Shown: positions 1 through 7,357 of the stretch, piece by piece | How the letters are laid out: each line of letters starts with the position of its first letter | Numbering within the stretch: the first letter of the stretch is position 1 | Source of the DNA: Aquipseudomonas ullengensis | Lineage (GTDB): Bacteria; Pseudomonadota; Gammaproteobacteria; Pseudomonadales; Pseudomonadaceae | Assembly: GCF_014174475.1 (NCBI RefSeq) | Contig: NZ_JACJUD010000005.1 | Coordinates: forward strand, 124,001-188,000 | Direction: 5' to 3' | DNA: 64,000 nucleotides | Made by a program: the position numbers and the translations under genes | The notes under the pieces: model-generated | Told to the model about the DNA's origin: nothing | The model's input: the letters and a program-made list of their open reading frames with translations, nothing else | The model's database searches: none

Positions 1-2620
1 CCCATGTGCACGTACCACACCTAAAACCAAACAGACAGTTATTGTTTCTAGTACAGATATGAGTCGGATGGTGCGCCAAACCAGCGTGATTCTTCAACCT
101 AATCTGGTCTATACCGCTAGGCTTATCAGTGCTTCCAAAAGCGTAGCTTACACATCCAAACTCAACAACAGCCATATCAGGAGACTTATCAAGTGCTCGC
201 CGCAATGAGGACCCCAAACTGTTGGCATGCACTGCTTCACCCGACCATAAAAGAGCAGTGGCCTCGTTAATGCTTTTTAGTTCCTCAGCATTACGACTCA
301 GAGTAGACTTATCATAATACGCCGCGACCCGCCTAGTTTGCCCTGTCTTATATTTACCCACGACATCATGCGAGATAAATTTACATAAATTAGTAACCAC
401 AGATACTCGACATGAGTGCGGTGTAAGCTTAAAGGCCAGCACTACCTTACAGAACTCACCATCCGGCCCATTAAAAACTTCCACATCCAATGGATTAATC
501 AACCCAAAGAAGGAAAAACCCTTAGGAACAATTTTATAAAAATTACACGAGATCAAATTCGCTCTCAGAAATCTTTGAAGCGCCACTAGAAAGCAATCAA
601 ACCCACTACAGTAGTAATTATCACCATACGGCTTACCGGTCTGTATGTCATATGAAAATAGCGGCAAGAATTTCCCAAACTTAGAGTGCTCTCTACCCTC
701 GCAAAATAATTCCCGACGGAATGACTCAGCACAAACCAAAGATCTAACTTCCAACTGATAACGTAAAGCTGTAATAGTTCTACCTGAAACATAGGCTGGA
801 GCGGGATACATCTCAACCTTGTCGACCTTCAAATCCACCTCATAGACCTTATCCAGATCAATCTCAGATCCAGCTAATTTAGCCACACAATCTGCGGCCA
901 ACCATTGAGTACTCTGATTTCTTTTTCCACCATCTAACTCAAATATCAAATGAACGATTCTATGAGGCGCCAAAATAGTCCGATACTTATCTTTAGCTAT
1001 CGGAACTCTCCAGAGGCATATCAAACCAAAAGGCAACTCATCAACGTCATATTTTTTTCCTGAGCATTGGAACACCGAATCCCAACCCAGACTCTTTGCC
1101 TGTCTATACAGGTCACCCCACTCTTTCAACTCCCCCTGAAAGCTAAAAATAGCTTTATTTATTGTAATTACAGCACCTAAAAGGCAGTACAGGTAATTCA
1201 AAGCAAGAGCATGCTCCTGATAAGACAGTTCAATTTTCTCTGTTTTATACCGGGACTCTAGTTTCGGGAGGTCATATTTGGAAATCTGAGTAGCAACGAG
1301 CCCATCTTGCCCGCTGATGTACTTTAAACTTAACCATTCAAAAAAATTCTTAATTTGCAGCATTGCGCGATACTTTGCGTTCACACTCAGCATAGCCGTA
1401 AAGAAATCATCTAAAGGCATCGGCCCGTTAGCTTTTCTGTACACAGGGCAGCAGTAATCTACAAAAAACAAAGAGGGGGTATGGGGAAATTTATAGCCAT
1501 TCTTATCTTGAGCGCCTTCAAACCAAGCAGGAAGATAGACCGACAAATACAAATTCAAATAGCCAAAGCCATACTGAGAAGTCTTCCTATTTTCATAATT
1601 AATACTTAACACATAGTAAAGCTCGTACATTATCCAGGCATCAATTTTTTGAAGCGCCCATCCTGGCATCCCTTTCTCACTGACATAAGAAGGAAAGAGA
1701 TGAGACTTAATGCAACGACTGCAAAACTCTATAATTGACTCATCCCACCCTATGGCTCCCAAGCCACCAATCTCGATACAGATTTTTTCACCTTCAGAAT
1801 GTTCAATTTCCTGTTGCCGCCATTTCCTCTTAAGCCCCGCCATAGACTCTTCAAACATTTCTTGATTGAAAGAAATTCTCTCCCAGTATCTTTTTAAGGC
1901 AAACGGGACAATCGTAGAGATCGGCAATTCAGCTGCAGCTCCAATCTCACGATAGTAAAACGCCTCATATGCCTCTAAAAGAAGATCTAGCGATACCGAC
2001 TCAGGCCCTATAAAGCCAGTGATCCAACACAGTTTGGTTCCATACTGGGCCACTCTCTCTCTAACCTTTCTATCAATGCCTCCCCAAAACCTCTCATCAC
2101 CGTGCACCTTGTGCCTAGCCGAAATAAAAAACCTTACCATTTCTGGATATAGTTCGATTCCAAAGTCAGTAAACTCATTTTTAGATATCTTAATCCTCAA
2201 GGCTCTAAAGTTCGCTGGGAGCAAGATCATTCGCTGGCCAAACAGCAAAACCAGAACTAACCATAACCCCCTCCTGAGCGAAATCTCTCCGCTCCGCCTA
2301 TAGTTAATCCACTGCTCACCAAGCAAACCCTTGAGCAACTCGGCCTCACTCAAACTCTTTTCACAATTTGCATAGTTAAATGCAGAAACTAGCCATGCAT
2401 AATTAAAAGGGCCGCACACATGTGAATCACCCATGAAAAATAGACGTTTAAAGTCTGCCGCCCCTGTACCTTTATACTCCCTAGCAGTTATGCCTTTAAA
2501 TTCACCAAGCTCGTATTTTTCATCAAGATACCTTCCAACTTCACTGAGACAGCCCCGGACACCAGCATCCAATACCTGATCACTGACTAAGGAGATTGGA
2601 GTTCTGCCCAGATTAATCAT
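1..2620 (-). CDS. Large tyrosine-recombinase-like protein, GmtZ-like (3' end beyond window)
   Basis: The frame is open without a stop from an ATG at 2620 to the window edge (873 codons), so the C-terminus is missing. The ATG overlaps the stop of the upstream recombinase by one base (TAATG), which indicates translational coupling. Most of the protein matches nothing I know. Near residues 735-738 there is an HSCR (HxxR) box and about 30 residues later AAYYDKS, which supplies a candidate nucleophilic tyrosine; together they look like the C-terminal half of a tyrosine recombinase catalytic domain. The last visible part has a Cys cluster (C856, C861, C866, C869, with H854). The pairing of a ~420-residue tyrosine recombinase with a very large one resembles GmtY/GmtZ of gamma-mobile-trio islands; that name is an inference from memory. 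Codon use is AT-rich and unlike the core genes. Confidence 0.75.
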   Translation of the reverse strand, partial: MINLGRTPISLVSDQVLDAGVRGCLSEVGRYLDEKYELGEFKGITAREYKGTGAADFKRLFFMGDSHVCGPFNYAWLVSAFNYANCEKSLSEAELLKGLLGEQWINYRRSGEISLRRGLWLVLVLLFGQRMILLPANFRALRIKISKNEFTDFGIELYPEMVRFFISARHKVHGDERFWGGIDRKVRERVAQYGTKLCWITGFIGPESVSLDLLLEAYEAFYYREIGAAAELPISTIVPFALKRYWERISFNQEMFEESMAGLKRKWRQQEIEHSEGEKICIEIGGLGAIGWDESIIEFCSRCIKSHLFPSYVSEKGMPGWALQKIDAWIMYELYYVLSINYENRKTSQYGFGYLNLYLSVYLPAWFEGAQDKNGYKFPHTPSLFFVDYCCPVYRKANGPMPLDDFFTAMLSVNAKYRAMLQIKNFFEWLSLKYISGQDGLVATQISKYDLPKLESRYKTEKIELSYQEHALALNYLYCLLGAVITINKAIFSFQGELKEWGDLYRQAKSLGWDSVFQCSGKKYDVDELPFGLICLWRVPIAKDKYRTILAPHRIVHLIFELDGGKRNQSTQWLAADCVAKLAGSEIDLDKVYEVDLKVDKVEMYPAPAYVSGRTITALRYQLEVRSLVCAESFRRELFCEGREHSKFGKFLPLFSYDIQTGKPYGDNYYCSGFDCFLVALQRFLRANLISCNFYKIVPKGFSFFGLINPLDVEVFNGPDGEFCKVVLAFKLTPHSCRVSVVTNLCKFISHDVVGKYKTGQTRRVAAYYDKSTLSRNAEELKSINEATALLWSGEAVHANSLGSSLRRALDKSPDMAVVEFGCVSYAFGSTDKPSGIDQIRLKNHAGLAHHPTHICTRNNNCLFGFRCGTCTW

Positions 2621-3894
2621 TATTGACCTTTTATTTTCATAGAAATCTCAAGCAACCCTTTATGATTATATTTTTCAGTGCTATCTACATTAACGTGTCC
2701 AACCATCTCCCTCGCCACGTCAACTCCAGCACCTAGATTTTCGCCATAGCCAACCTCATTACAAATATACGAAACATAACTGTGTCGAGTAGAGTGCAGC
2801 CATACCCTTCCCGCAACCCCACCCATTCGCCTTTTAAAATCCCTCTCTATATTGGACCAGTTCTCCGAGAGACATAGAGGCCTCCCCTTTAATCGGCCTC
2901 GCGTAGAACGAAACACAAACCTATGAGTTATATATTCACACCAATCATCCATTACAGGCATATACTTTGCTGAATGAAGAAGCTTTTCATATTCAGCCCA
3001 GAATATACTTGCATAAGGCTCCAGTAAATTTGCTAATGGAGTGAGCCTCCCCTTATATGAAAGCCCTCTCACATCGTGTGGCAGAATCCCCATTTCATAA
3101 TATACACACCTTCGTAATCTTGGATTTCTGAAATACACATTTTTTTTCTCTAAATCCAAGTCATCAGTTAGCAACTGTAGTGCTTCTGATATACGACATC
3201 CTGACGCCAAGATAAGTGCGTATAGACATCTATCCCTTAAGTTGCTCATTTTTTCAATTTCGACTTCAAACTCAAGATAGCCCGGAAGGCTATCTATCTC
3301 ATATCTTTGAGTCTTAACCCCATTTAAGTAACTTGGCAGATTACTCGCAGCACTCGAATTTACCCCCCTAGATACCGAGCCAGCAAAATAACTCTGCTCA
3401 TTAATTCTTTTGCGGAAACTAAGCCCCAATGCCTTTTTGACAATCGCTTCCCCACCAGGAATAACATCCGGACAACCGATAGGTACCTCTACATCTTCCC
3501 CAGTTTTTTGCATCTCTGAAAAATATCTAGTCAGTGCGGCTTTATGAATCAAAATACTCGCATTAGATGCAGGCTTTATCTTAAGTACAGCTGACAACTT
3601 ACGAACCTGCTCAATATTTGAATACTCTCCAGCTATTAAGCACCTAAAAAACATAGCCAACAACGTTTCCGCCCCCCAGCCTGAGCCGACCGAAGCACGC
3701 GCCTCTATTAGGTAATCTATATAGCCAGACACACTTCTACAGTATGTTTTGACGGTACTATCTGAGCAGCCCAAAGACAGCAAGCGATTGGCAAACAGCC
3801 TCAATGACGGCACCTCCAACTCCGAATCGGAATATGAAAGACCCCAAGTATATTCATCGCCACTAACAATCTTACGCACCACGACATTCTTCAT
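2620..3894 (-). CDS. Site-specific tyrosine recombinase/integrase, GmtY-like
   Basis: This 424-residue protein catalyses strand exchange between specific DNA sites, presumably for integration or excision of the element. The catalytic set is complete: R234 in SGCRISEAL, H367 and R370 in HSTRHS, H400 in MVGHVNV and the nucleophile Y409 in TEKYNHKG. The N-terminal ~150 residues would be the core-binding (SAM-like) domain, and residues ~200-415 the catalytic domain. It is the first gene of a two-gene unit, with its stop overlapping the next start by one base. Low GC and atypical codon use mark it as acquired. It may be GmtY of a gamma-mobile-trio island; a generic phage-type integrase is the alternative. 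Confidence 0.88.
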   Translation of the reverse strand: MKNVVVRKIVSGDEYTWGLSYSDSELEVPSLRLFANRLLSLGCSDSTVKTYCRSVSGYIDYLIEARASVGSGWGAETLLAMFFRCLIAGEYSNIEQVRKLSAVLKIKPASNASILIHKAALTRYFSEMQKTGEDVEVPIGCPDVIPGGEAIVKKALGLSFRKRINEQSYFAGSVSRGVNSSAASNLPSYLNGVKTQRYEIDSLPGYLEFEVEIEKMSNLRDRCLYALILASGCRISEALQLLTDDLDLEKKNVYFRNPRLRRCVYYEMGILPHDVRGLSYKGRLTPLANLLEPYASIFWAEYEKLLHSAKYMPVMDDWCEYITHRFVFRSTRGRLKGRPLCLSENWSNIERDFKRRMGGVAGRVWLHSTRHSYVSYICNEVGYGENLGAGVDVAREMVGHVNVDSTEKYNHKGLLEISMKIKGQ

Positions 3895-4238
3895 GTCACA
3901 CCTCTTATAGAGTGTAATTCTGTGTAGGCCATGATTGTATGAAGGTCAAACATGTGAGAGCACCACACCTACTTATGCCAAAGGAGAATTAACAAATCCC
4001 AGGTAACTTCAGTTTGGAATAGACGCAGCAAGTCTGTAATACATTAGCGTTTTAAAAATTGACTGACGGCGGTGCTAATCGGCGCTGAGGATACAGATCT
4101 CTGGCAGTTTTGATAGGAACTTAGTAGCGATTTTGCATGCAAATTATTATCTGTTTGCTTAGCTGTTTTAGGCTCTGAGATCGTAGATTGATCAATGCCG
4201 TATATAAAGAGTGGCTGCAATAAGGCAGTATCCACGAT
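3895..4238. other. Intergenic region upstream of the recombinase operon
   Basis: About 340 bases with no convincing gene. A 63-codon frame on the minus strand (4044-4235) has no recognisable content and no good ribosome site. The region should hold the promoter of the recombinase pair and possibly one attachment site, but I could not identify a direct repeat that defines the element end. Confidence 0.5.
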
Positions 4239-4269
4239 GAGAAAAGCCAGGCACTGCCTGGCTTTTCTC
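4239..4269. terminator. Strong near-perfect hairpin, bidirectional terminator
   Basis: Two arms of about 15 bases, gagaaaagccaggca and tgcctggcttttctc, form an almost loopless palindrome with A- and T-rich ends. It looks like an intrinsic terminator usable in both directions and sits between the AT-rich recombinase module and GC-richer DNA. Confidence 0.7.
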
Positions 4270-4336
4270 TTTAGAGGTTTGCCTCTGCGTGCGCCTTATT
4301 TTGCGCCAAAGGCGGACCTTTCTGAGTCAACTTTCT

Positions 4337-4616
4337 TTAACCGTTATCAATTTTCTCACGCAATAATTCAATAAATCGCTGGGGCTTAGCGGGCAGTAGC
4401 GGCGTCTCAGTATGGGCATACACCGAGACCGGCGAAGCCTGCCCTCAGGCAAGACTTAGCACAGTTCTCCATTGGCAACTGCCTGAGCGGCAATGCCCTC
4501 CGGCAACAAGGCGATACCTAGATCCAATGTCGCCATGCGCCGAATCATCCCAACGCTGTTGAGCTCAAAGCGCCCACCCACCTCAACTTCCTCCCGCCCT
4601 AGCTCGCTCGACAGTT
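4337..4616 (-). pseudogene. Remnant of a LysR-family regulator (C-terminal end)
   Basis: Read leftward from about 4616, the frame gives a typical LysR effector-domain tail (GRFELNS, MATLDLGIALLPEGIA, ANGEL) and then meets TAA at 4458-4456. Beyond it the reading continues as VLPEG and, in a shifted frame, as QASPVSVYAHTETPLLPAKP followed by FIELLREKIDNG and a stop at 4339-4337. This is the expected end of a LysR protein. The gene therefore carries a nonsense codon, a one-base frameshift near the expected Trp-Gln codons and an upstream break at the IS end, where its N-terminal two thirds are missing. It cannot make a functional regulator. Confidence 0.75.
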
Positions 4617-4643
4617 TGAATAGCCCCGGATTCCCTAGAGACC
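4617..4643 (+). repeat. Left terminal inverted repeat of the IS3-family element
   Basis: 27 bases beginning TGAATAGCCCCGG. They pair with 5821-5847 at 24 of 27 positions; the differences are at positions 14, 17 and 18. Confidence 0.85.
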
Positions 4644-4678
4644 TCCAAGCCTCATAATGAGGCCCACTAGGAGGTGCC

Positions 4679-4957
4679 ATGAGCAACCAGCGTTTCCCCG
4701 AAGAGTTCAAGATCGAAGCGGTCAGGCAAGTAACCGAACGCGGCCTGCCTGTTGCCGATGTAGCGGCCCGGTTGGGCATGTCTGCGCACAGCCTGTATGC
4801 ATGGATCAAGCGCTACAGCAAGCCAGAAGCCCAGCGTAAGCAAGAAGACGATCAGCAGGCGGAGCTGCGTCGTCTGCGGGCTGAACTCAAGCGGGTGACC
4901 GAAGAGCGAGACATCCTAAAAAAGGCCGCCGCGTACTTTGCCAGGGAGTCCGGCTGA
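4679..4957 (+). CDS. IS3-family transposase OrfA
   Basis: This 92-residue protein has an N-terminal helix-turn-helix (FKIEAVRQVTERG through LYAWIKRYSK) that binds the terminal repeats. A C-terminal Leu/Glu/Arg-rich coiled coil (LRRLRAELKRVTEERDILKK) would mediate multimerisation. The ATG follows AGGAGGTGCC, a good ribosome site. Near its end the mRNA carries A AAA AAG (4918-4924), where ribosomes can slip -1 into orfB to make the OrfAB transposase. OrfA alone usually acts as a regulator of transposition in this family. Confidence 0.9.
   Translation: MSNQRFPEEFKIEAVRQVTERGLPVADVAARLGMSAHSLYAWIKRYSKPEAQRKQEDDQQAELRRLRAELKRVTEERDILKKAAAYFARESG
4918..4924 (+). promoter_or_regulatory. Programmed -1 frameshift site A AAA AAG
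   Basis: The heptamer falls in register with OrfA codons AAA (4919-4921) and AAG (4922-4924). The -1 frame is open from 4918 through the whole of orfB. This is the standard arrangement for making the OrfAB fusion in IS3 elements. Confidence 0.8.
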
Positions 4958-4977
4958 GGTACGCCTTCATCCGCCAA

Positions 4978-5829
4978 TTGGCGGCAAGTTACTCGATTCA
5001 ACGCCTCTGCCAGGTTCTGAAAGTACATCCCAGCGGTTACTACGCGTGGCTGGCTGAGCCCAAGTCGGCACGGGCCAAGGATGATCAGCGCCTGCTGGGT
5101 TTGATCAAACATTCCTGGCTGGAGAGCGGTGGGGTTTATGGCTATCGCAAGATCCATGCAGATCTGCGCGAACTAGGTGAGTGCTGTGGGCGTCATCGCG
5201 TGGCTAGGCTGATGCGTGCGGAAGGACTGCGTTCACAAACAGGCTATCGTCGTCGCCCTGGTCGATATGGCGGCAAGCCGCCAACACCTGCGCCGAATCG
5301 GCTGGAGCGCCAGTTCAACGTCAGCGAGCCAAACAAGGTCTGGGTCACCGACATCACCTATATCCGCACCTACGAAGGTTGGCTGTATTTGGCGGTGGTA
5401 CTCGACCTGTTCTCTCGACAGGTCATTGGTTGGTCGATGAAACCTCGCATGAGCAGCGACCTAGCCATTGATGCACTGCTGATGGCCGTCTGGCGACGAA
5501 AGCCGAAGCAGGAAGTGATGATTCACTCTGACCAGGGTAGTCAGTTCAGTAGTTCGGATTGGCAGAGCTTTCTCAAGGCCAACAACTTGGTCGGTAGCAT
5601 GAGTCGCCGTGGCAACTGCCACGACAATGCGGTTGCCGAAAGCTTCTTCCAGCTGCTCAAGCGTGAGCGGATCAAGCGCAGGATTTACGGCAATCGAGAT
5701 GAGGCACGACGCGATGTGTTTGATTACATCGAGTTGTTTTACAACCCCAAGCGGCGACATGGTTTCGCCGAGAAGCTGTCGCCGGTAGAGTTCGAGCGAC
5801 GTTATTTTCTGAGGCAGGACGGTCTCTAG
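4978..5829 (+). CDS. IS3-family transposase OrfB (DDE integrase domain)
   Basis: This is the catalytic part of the transposase, expressed mainly as an OrfAB fusion by -1 frameshifting. An HTH_21-type segment (GVYGYRKIHADL) precedes the rve/RNase H-like core. The DDE triad is visible as D125 (VTDITYI), D185 (HSDQGSQ) and E221 (NAVAESFF), counting from the TTG at 4978. The frame is open upstream to 4918, and the TTG start is only a formal choice. The C-terminus (KLSPVEFERRYF) is full length, so the protein looks functional. Confidence 0.9.
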   Translation: MAASYSIQRLCQVLKVHPSGYYAWLAEPKSARAKDDQRLLGLIKHSWLESGGVYGYRKIHADLRELGECCGRHRVARLMRAEGLRSQTGYRRRPGRYGGKPPTPAPNRLERQFNVSEPNKVWVTDITYIRTYEGWLYLAVVLDLFSRQVIGWSMKPRMSSDLAIDALLMAVWRRKPKQEVMIHSDQGSQFSSSDWQSFLKANNLVGSMSRRGNCHDNAVAESFFQLLKRERIKRRIYGNRDEARRDVFDYIELFYNPKRRHGFAEKLSPVEFERRYFLRQDGL

Positions 5830-5847
5830 AAAAGCCGGGGCTATTCA
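5821..5847 (-). repeat. Right terminal inverted repeat of the IS3-family element
   Basis: 27 bases ending GGGGCTATTCA, complementary to the left end. orfB stops inside the inner part of this repeat. A closely similar solo copy lies at 23585-23611. Confidence 0.85.
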
Positions 5848-5941
5848 CAAAGCCCGGGAAATAGCGAGCGCTTACCCCCATCAAGACACCAATTAGGGTC
5901 GCGACCAGAGGCGGTGGAATCCGATTCTCCAGAGCCCCCAT
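5848..5941 (-). pseudogene. N-terminal fragment of an isoprenylcysteine methyltransferase-like membrane protein
   Basis: From an ATG at 5941 the frame reads MGALENRIPPPLVATLIGVL and continues as one hydrophobic helix until the IS end, after which it runs into transposon sequence. The start (ENRIPPPLVA followed by a membrane helix) is what I recall for isoprenylcysteine carboxyl methyltransferase family proteins in Pseudomonas. Only about 30 of the ~150 or more expected residues remain. Its 3' part is not on the other side of the IS, so DNA was lost there. It starts just after the dsbA-like gene stop on the same strand. Confidence 0.5.
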
Positions 5942-5945
5942 GGTC

Positions 5946-6629
5946 TCAGTCCCTGGCCTTGGCGACTTCGCTACCCACTAACTGGCGTAGTGGCTCTGGG
6001 CCAAACTTATCCAGCGGGCGACCGTTGACGAAGAAGGTCGGGGTGCCTTGAACTCCCACCGCTTTGACGTCCTGCATGTCCATCTTCAGTACGGCATCGA
6101 CGCCGGGTGCGTGCATGTCTGCGCGAGCTTTCTCTACGTCCAGCCCGACCCGCTCTGCAGCAACCCATGCCTCTTGGGCCTTGGGATCGTCGTGCCAGCC
6201 CGGCTGGGCTTCGAGAACGGCCTCCAGCACCTGCTGATACAAATTCTGTTTGCGCGATGCTTCTAGCAGGCGTGCCACCTCCTCAGAACCCTGGTGGAAC
6301 AGCACATAGCGCAGCACCAGGCGCACGTCAGCAGGGTTCTCGGCGAGGATCTTCTTCACATGCGGGTAAAAGGCCCGGCATGCTTCGCACGACGGATCGA
6401 AGAACTCGACGATGGTTACTGGGGCTTTCGCCGGGCCGAATACCGGAGAGTGGAAACGGACCAGATTACTGCTGTCCGAGGTGGCTTCCATTGCGGCCTG
6501 TGACGATACGCTCGCTTGAGGCTGCTGAGATGTCTGTGGTGACTTCGAGGGTGCATACAGGTATGCGGCGGCAGCGAAGGCAGCCAGGATCACCACGCTG
6601 ATGATCAGGACCAGGGGACGGCGATTCAT
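5946..6629 (-). CDS. DsbA-family thiol:disulfide oxidoreductase, membrane-anchored
   Basis: The ATG at 6629 gives 227 residues and overlaps the dsbB stop (ATGA). Residues ~6-25 form an N-terminal signal anchor, followed by a Gln/Ser-rich linker and a DsbA-type thioredoxin fold. The redox motif is C81-E-A-C84 (DPSCEACRAFYP) and a cis-Pro loop appears as QGTPTFFVNG. DsbA_4/thioredoxin_4 family proteins of this kind introduce or shuffle disulfides in periplasmic proteins. Its partner for reoxidation is the adjacent DsbB-like protein. The pair lies downstream of czcCBA on the same strand, so a role in maturing metal-stress envelope proteins is plausible but inferred. Confidence 0.88.
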   Translation of the reverse strand: MNRRPLVLIISVVILAAFAAAAYLYAPSKSPQTSQQPQASVSSQAAMEATSDSSNLVRFHSPVFGPAKAPVTIVEFFDPSCEACRAFYPHVKKILAENPADVRLVLRYVLFHQGSEEVARLLEASRKQNLYQQVLEAVLEAQPGWHDDPKAQEAWVAAERVGLDVEKARADMHAPGVDAVLKMDMQDVKAVGVQGTPTFFVNGRPLDKFGPEPLRQLVGSEVAKARD

Positions 6630-7060
6630 TCGATGGTTCTCCGACGGATGATGATGAGTAGCGCGGCAATCAGGATGAAGGCAAGCAAGGCCAGCACTGG
6701 CAAAGGCACGCTGCCGAAAATGGTCATACCGGCTCCCGAGCAGGACGGACCGGTGGCCGTGCACGGCTGGATAGGTTGAGGAATCAGCCCCGCATAGAGC
6801 AGCGTGTGGGCTAATGCCAACACCGCGCCGATGGCGGATAACGGCAAGGCATAGCGCCAGATGGCGAAGTCAGATCGATAGCAGGCGATAGCCAGAATTA
6901 TCGCCAGCGGGAACATGAAGGCACGCTGGAACCAGCACAGAACACAGGGAGCCTGTCCCATCACTTCGCCGATGAACAGCGCGGAGAGGGTCGATACCAG
7001 AGCAACCAGCCAAGCGATCAGCAGCAGATTCCAGCTATCGGGGGAAGATTTAAGGCTCAT
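6626..7060 (-). CDS. dsbB: DsbB/BdbC-type disulfide bond formation protein
   Basis: This 144-residue inner-membrane protein has four predicted helices. It carries the two cysteine pairs expected for passing electrons from DsbA to quinone: C39-V-L-C42 at the first periplasmic loop and C100/C107 (PCTATGPSC) in the second. Its length fits the short BdbC-like DsbB forms rather than the ~165-residue E. coli protein. The stop overlaps the DsbA-like start and its own start overlaps the stop of the upstream small frame, so the row is translationally coupled. Confidence 0.9.
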   Translation of the reverse strand: MSLKSSPDSWNLLLIAWLVALVSTLSALFIGEVMGQAPCVLCWFQRAFMFPLAIILAIACYRSDFAIWRYALPLSAIGAVLALAHTLLYAGLIPQPIQPCTATGPSCSGAGMTIFGSVPLPVLALLAFILIAALLIIIRRRTIE

Positions 7061-7338
7061 TGCGACTCGCCCAAAGGGGTGGTGGGAGCTGCAACCAGTA
7101 GCAGAGCAGCCTCGTAGAATGGAAGGTGTCGCGAGATCGGCTGGACGATGACGCGGCTCAAAGCCGCATGCAGACTACATCGGCGATCGGCATTTAGGGT
7201 GGACACGCTCTTCGTGACCAGATTACTGCTGCAGGAGTTAGCCCCACAATCCCTGCACAAACTAATTCTCGATGAGGTCGCGAAAGCGAAGGTGGGCTCA
7301 CCACGTGGTGGTCCAATACCGTCTGCGGCTTGGACCAC
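7057..7338 (-). CDS. Hypothetical 93-residue protein, coupled to dsbB
   Basis: The frame ends in ATGA overlap with the dsbB start and lies 19 bases after the czcA stop, which is the only support for it being real. It has five cysteines (CRDCGANSC and others) and no membrane segment or recognised domain. The first codons could be displaced. The spacing is that of an operon member; a chance frame is equally possible. Confidence 0.3.
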   Translation of the reverse strand: MVQAADGIGPPRGEPTFAFATSSRISLCRDCGANSCSSNLVTKSVSTLNADRRCSLHAALSRVIVQPISRHLPFYEAALLLVAAPTTPLGESQ

Positions 7339-7357
7339 CTAGTTCATACGAGAGACG

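Larger units (their letters stand above)
4617..5847 (+). mobile_element. Complete IS3-family insertion sequence (1231 bp)
   Basis: The element starts TGAATAGCC and ends GGCTATTCA, the TG...CA ends typical of IS3. It has 27-bp terminal inverted repeats (24 of 27 matching), two consecutive reading frames with orfB in the -1 frame, and an A AAA AAG slippery site. The flanking bases (cagtt on the left, caaag on the right) show no 3-4 bp target duplication, and the two flanks belong to different genes. This suggests an adjacent deletion or recombination between IS copies after insertion. Both frames and both ends look intact, so the element may still be active. Confidence 0.9.

Noticed and set aside
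4044..4235. 63-codon minus-strand frame before the recombinase operon
   Set aside because: No ribosome site, no known motif and no operon context; it is as likely to be chance.
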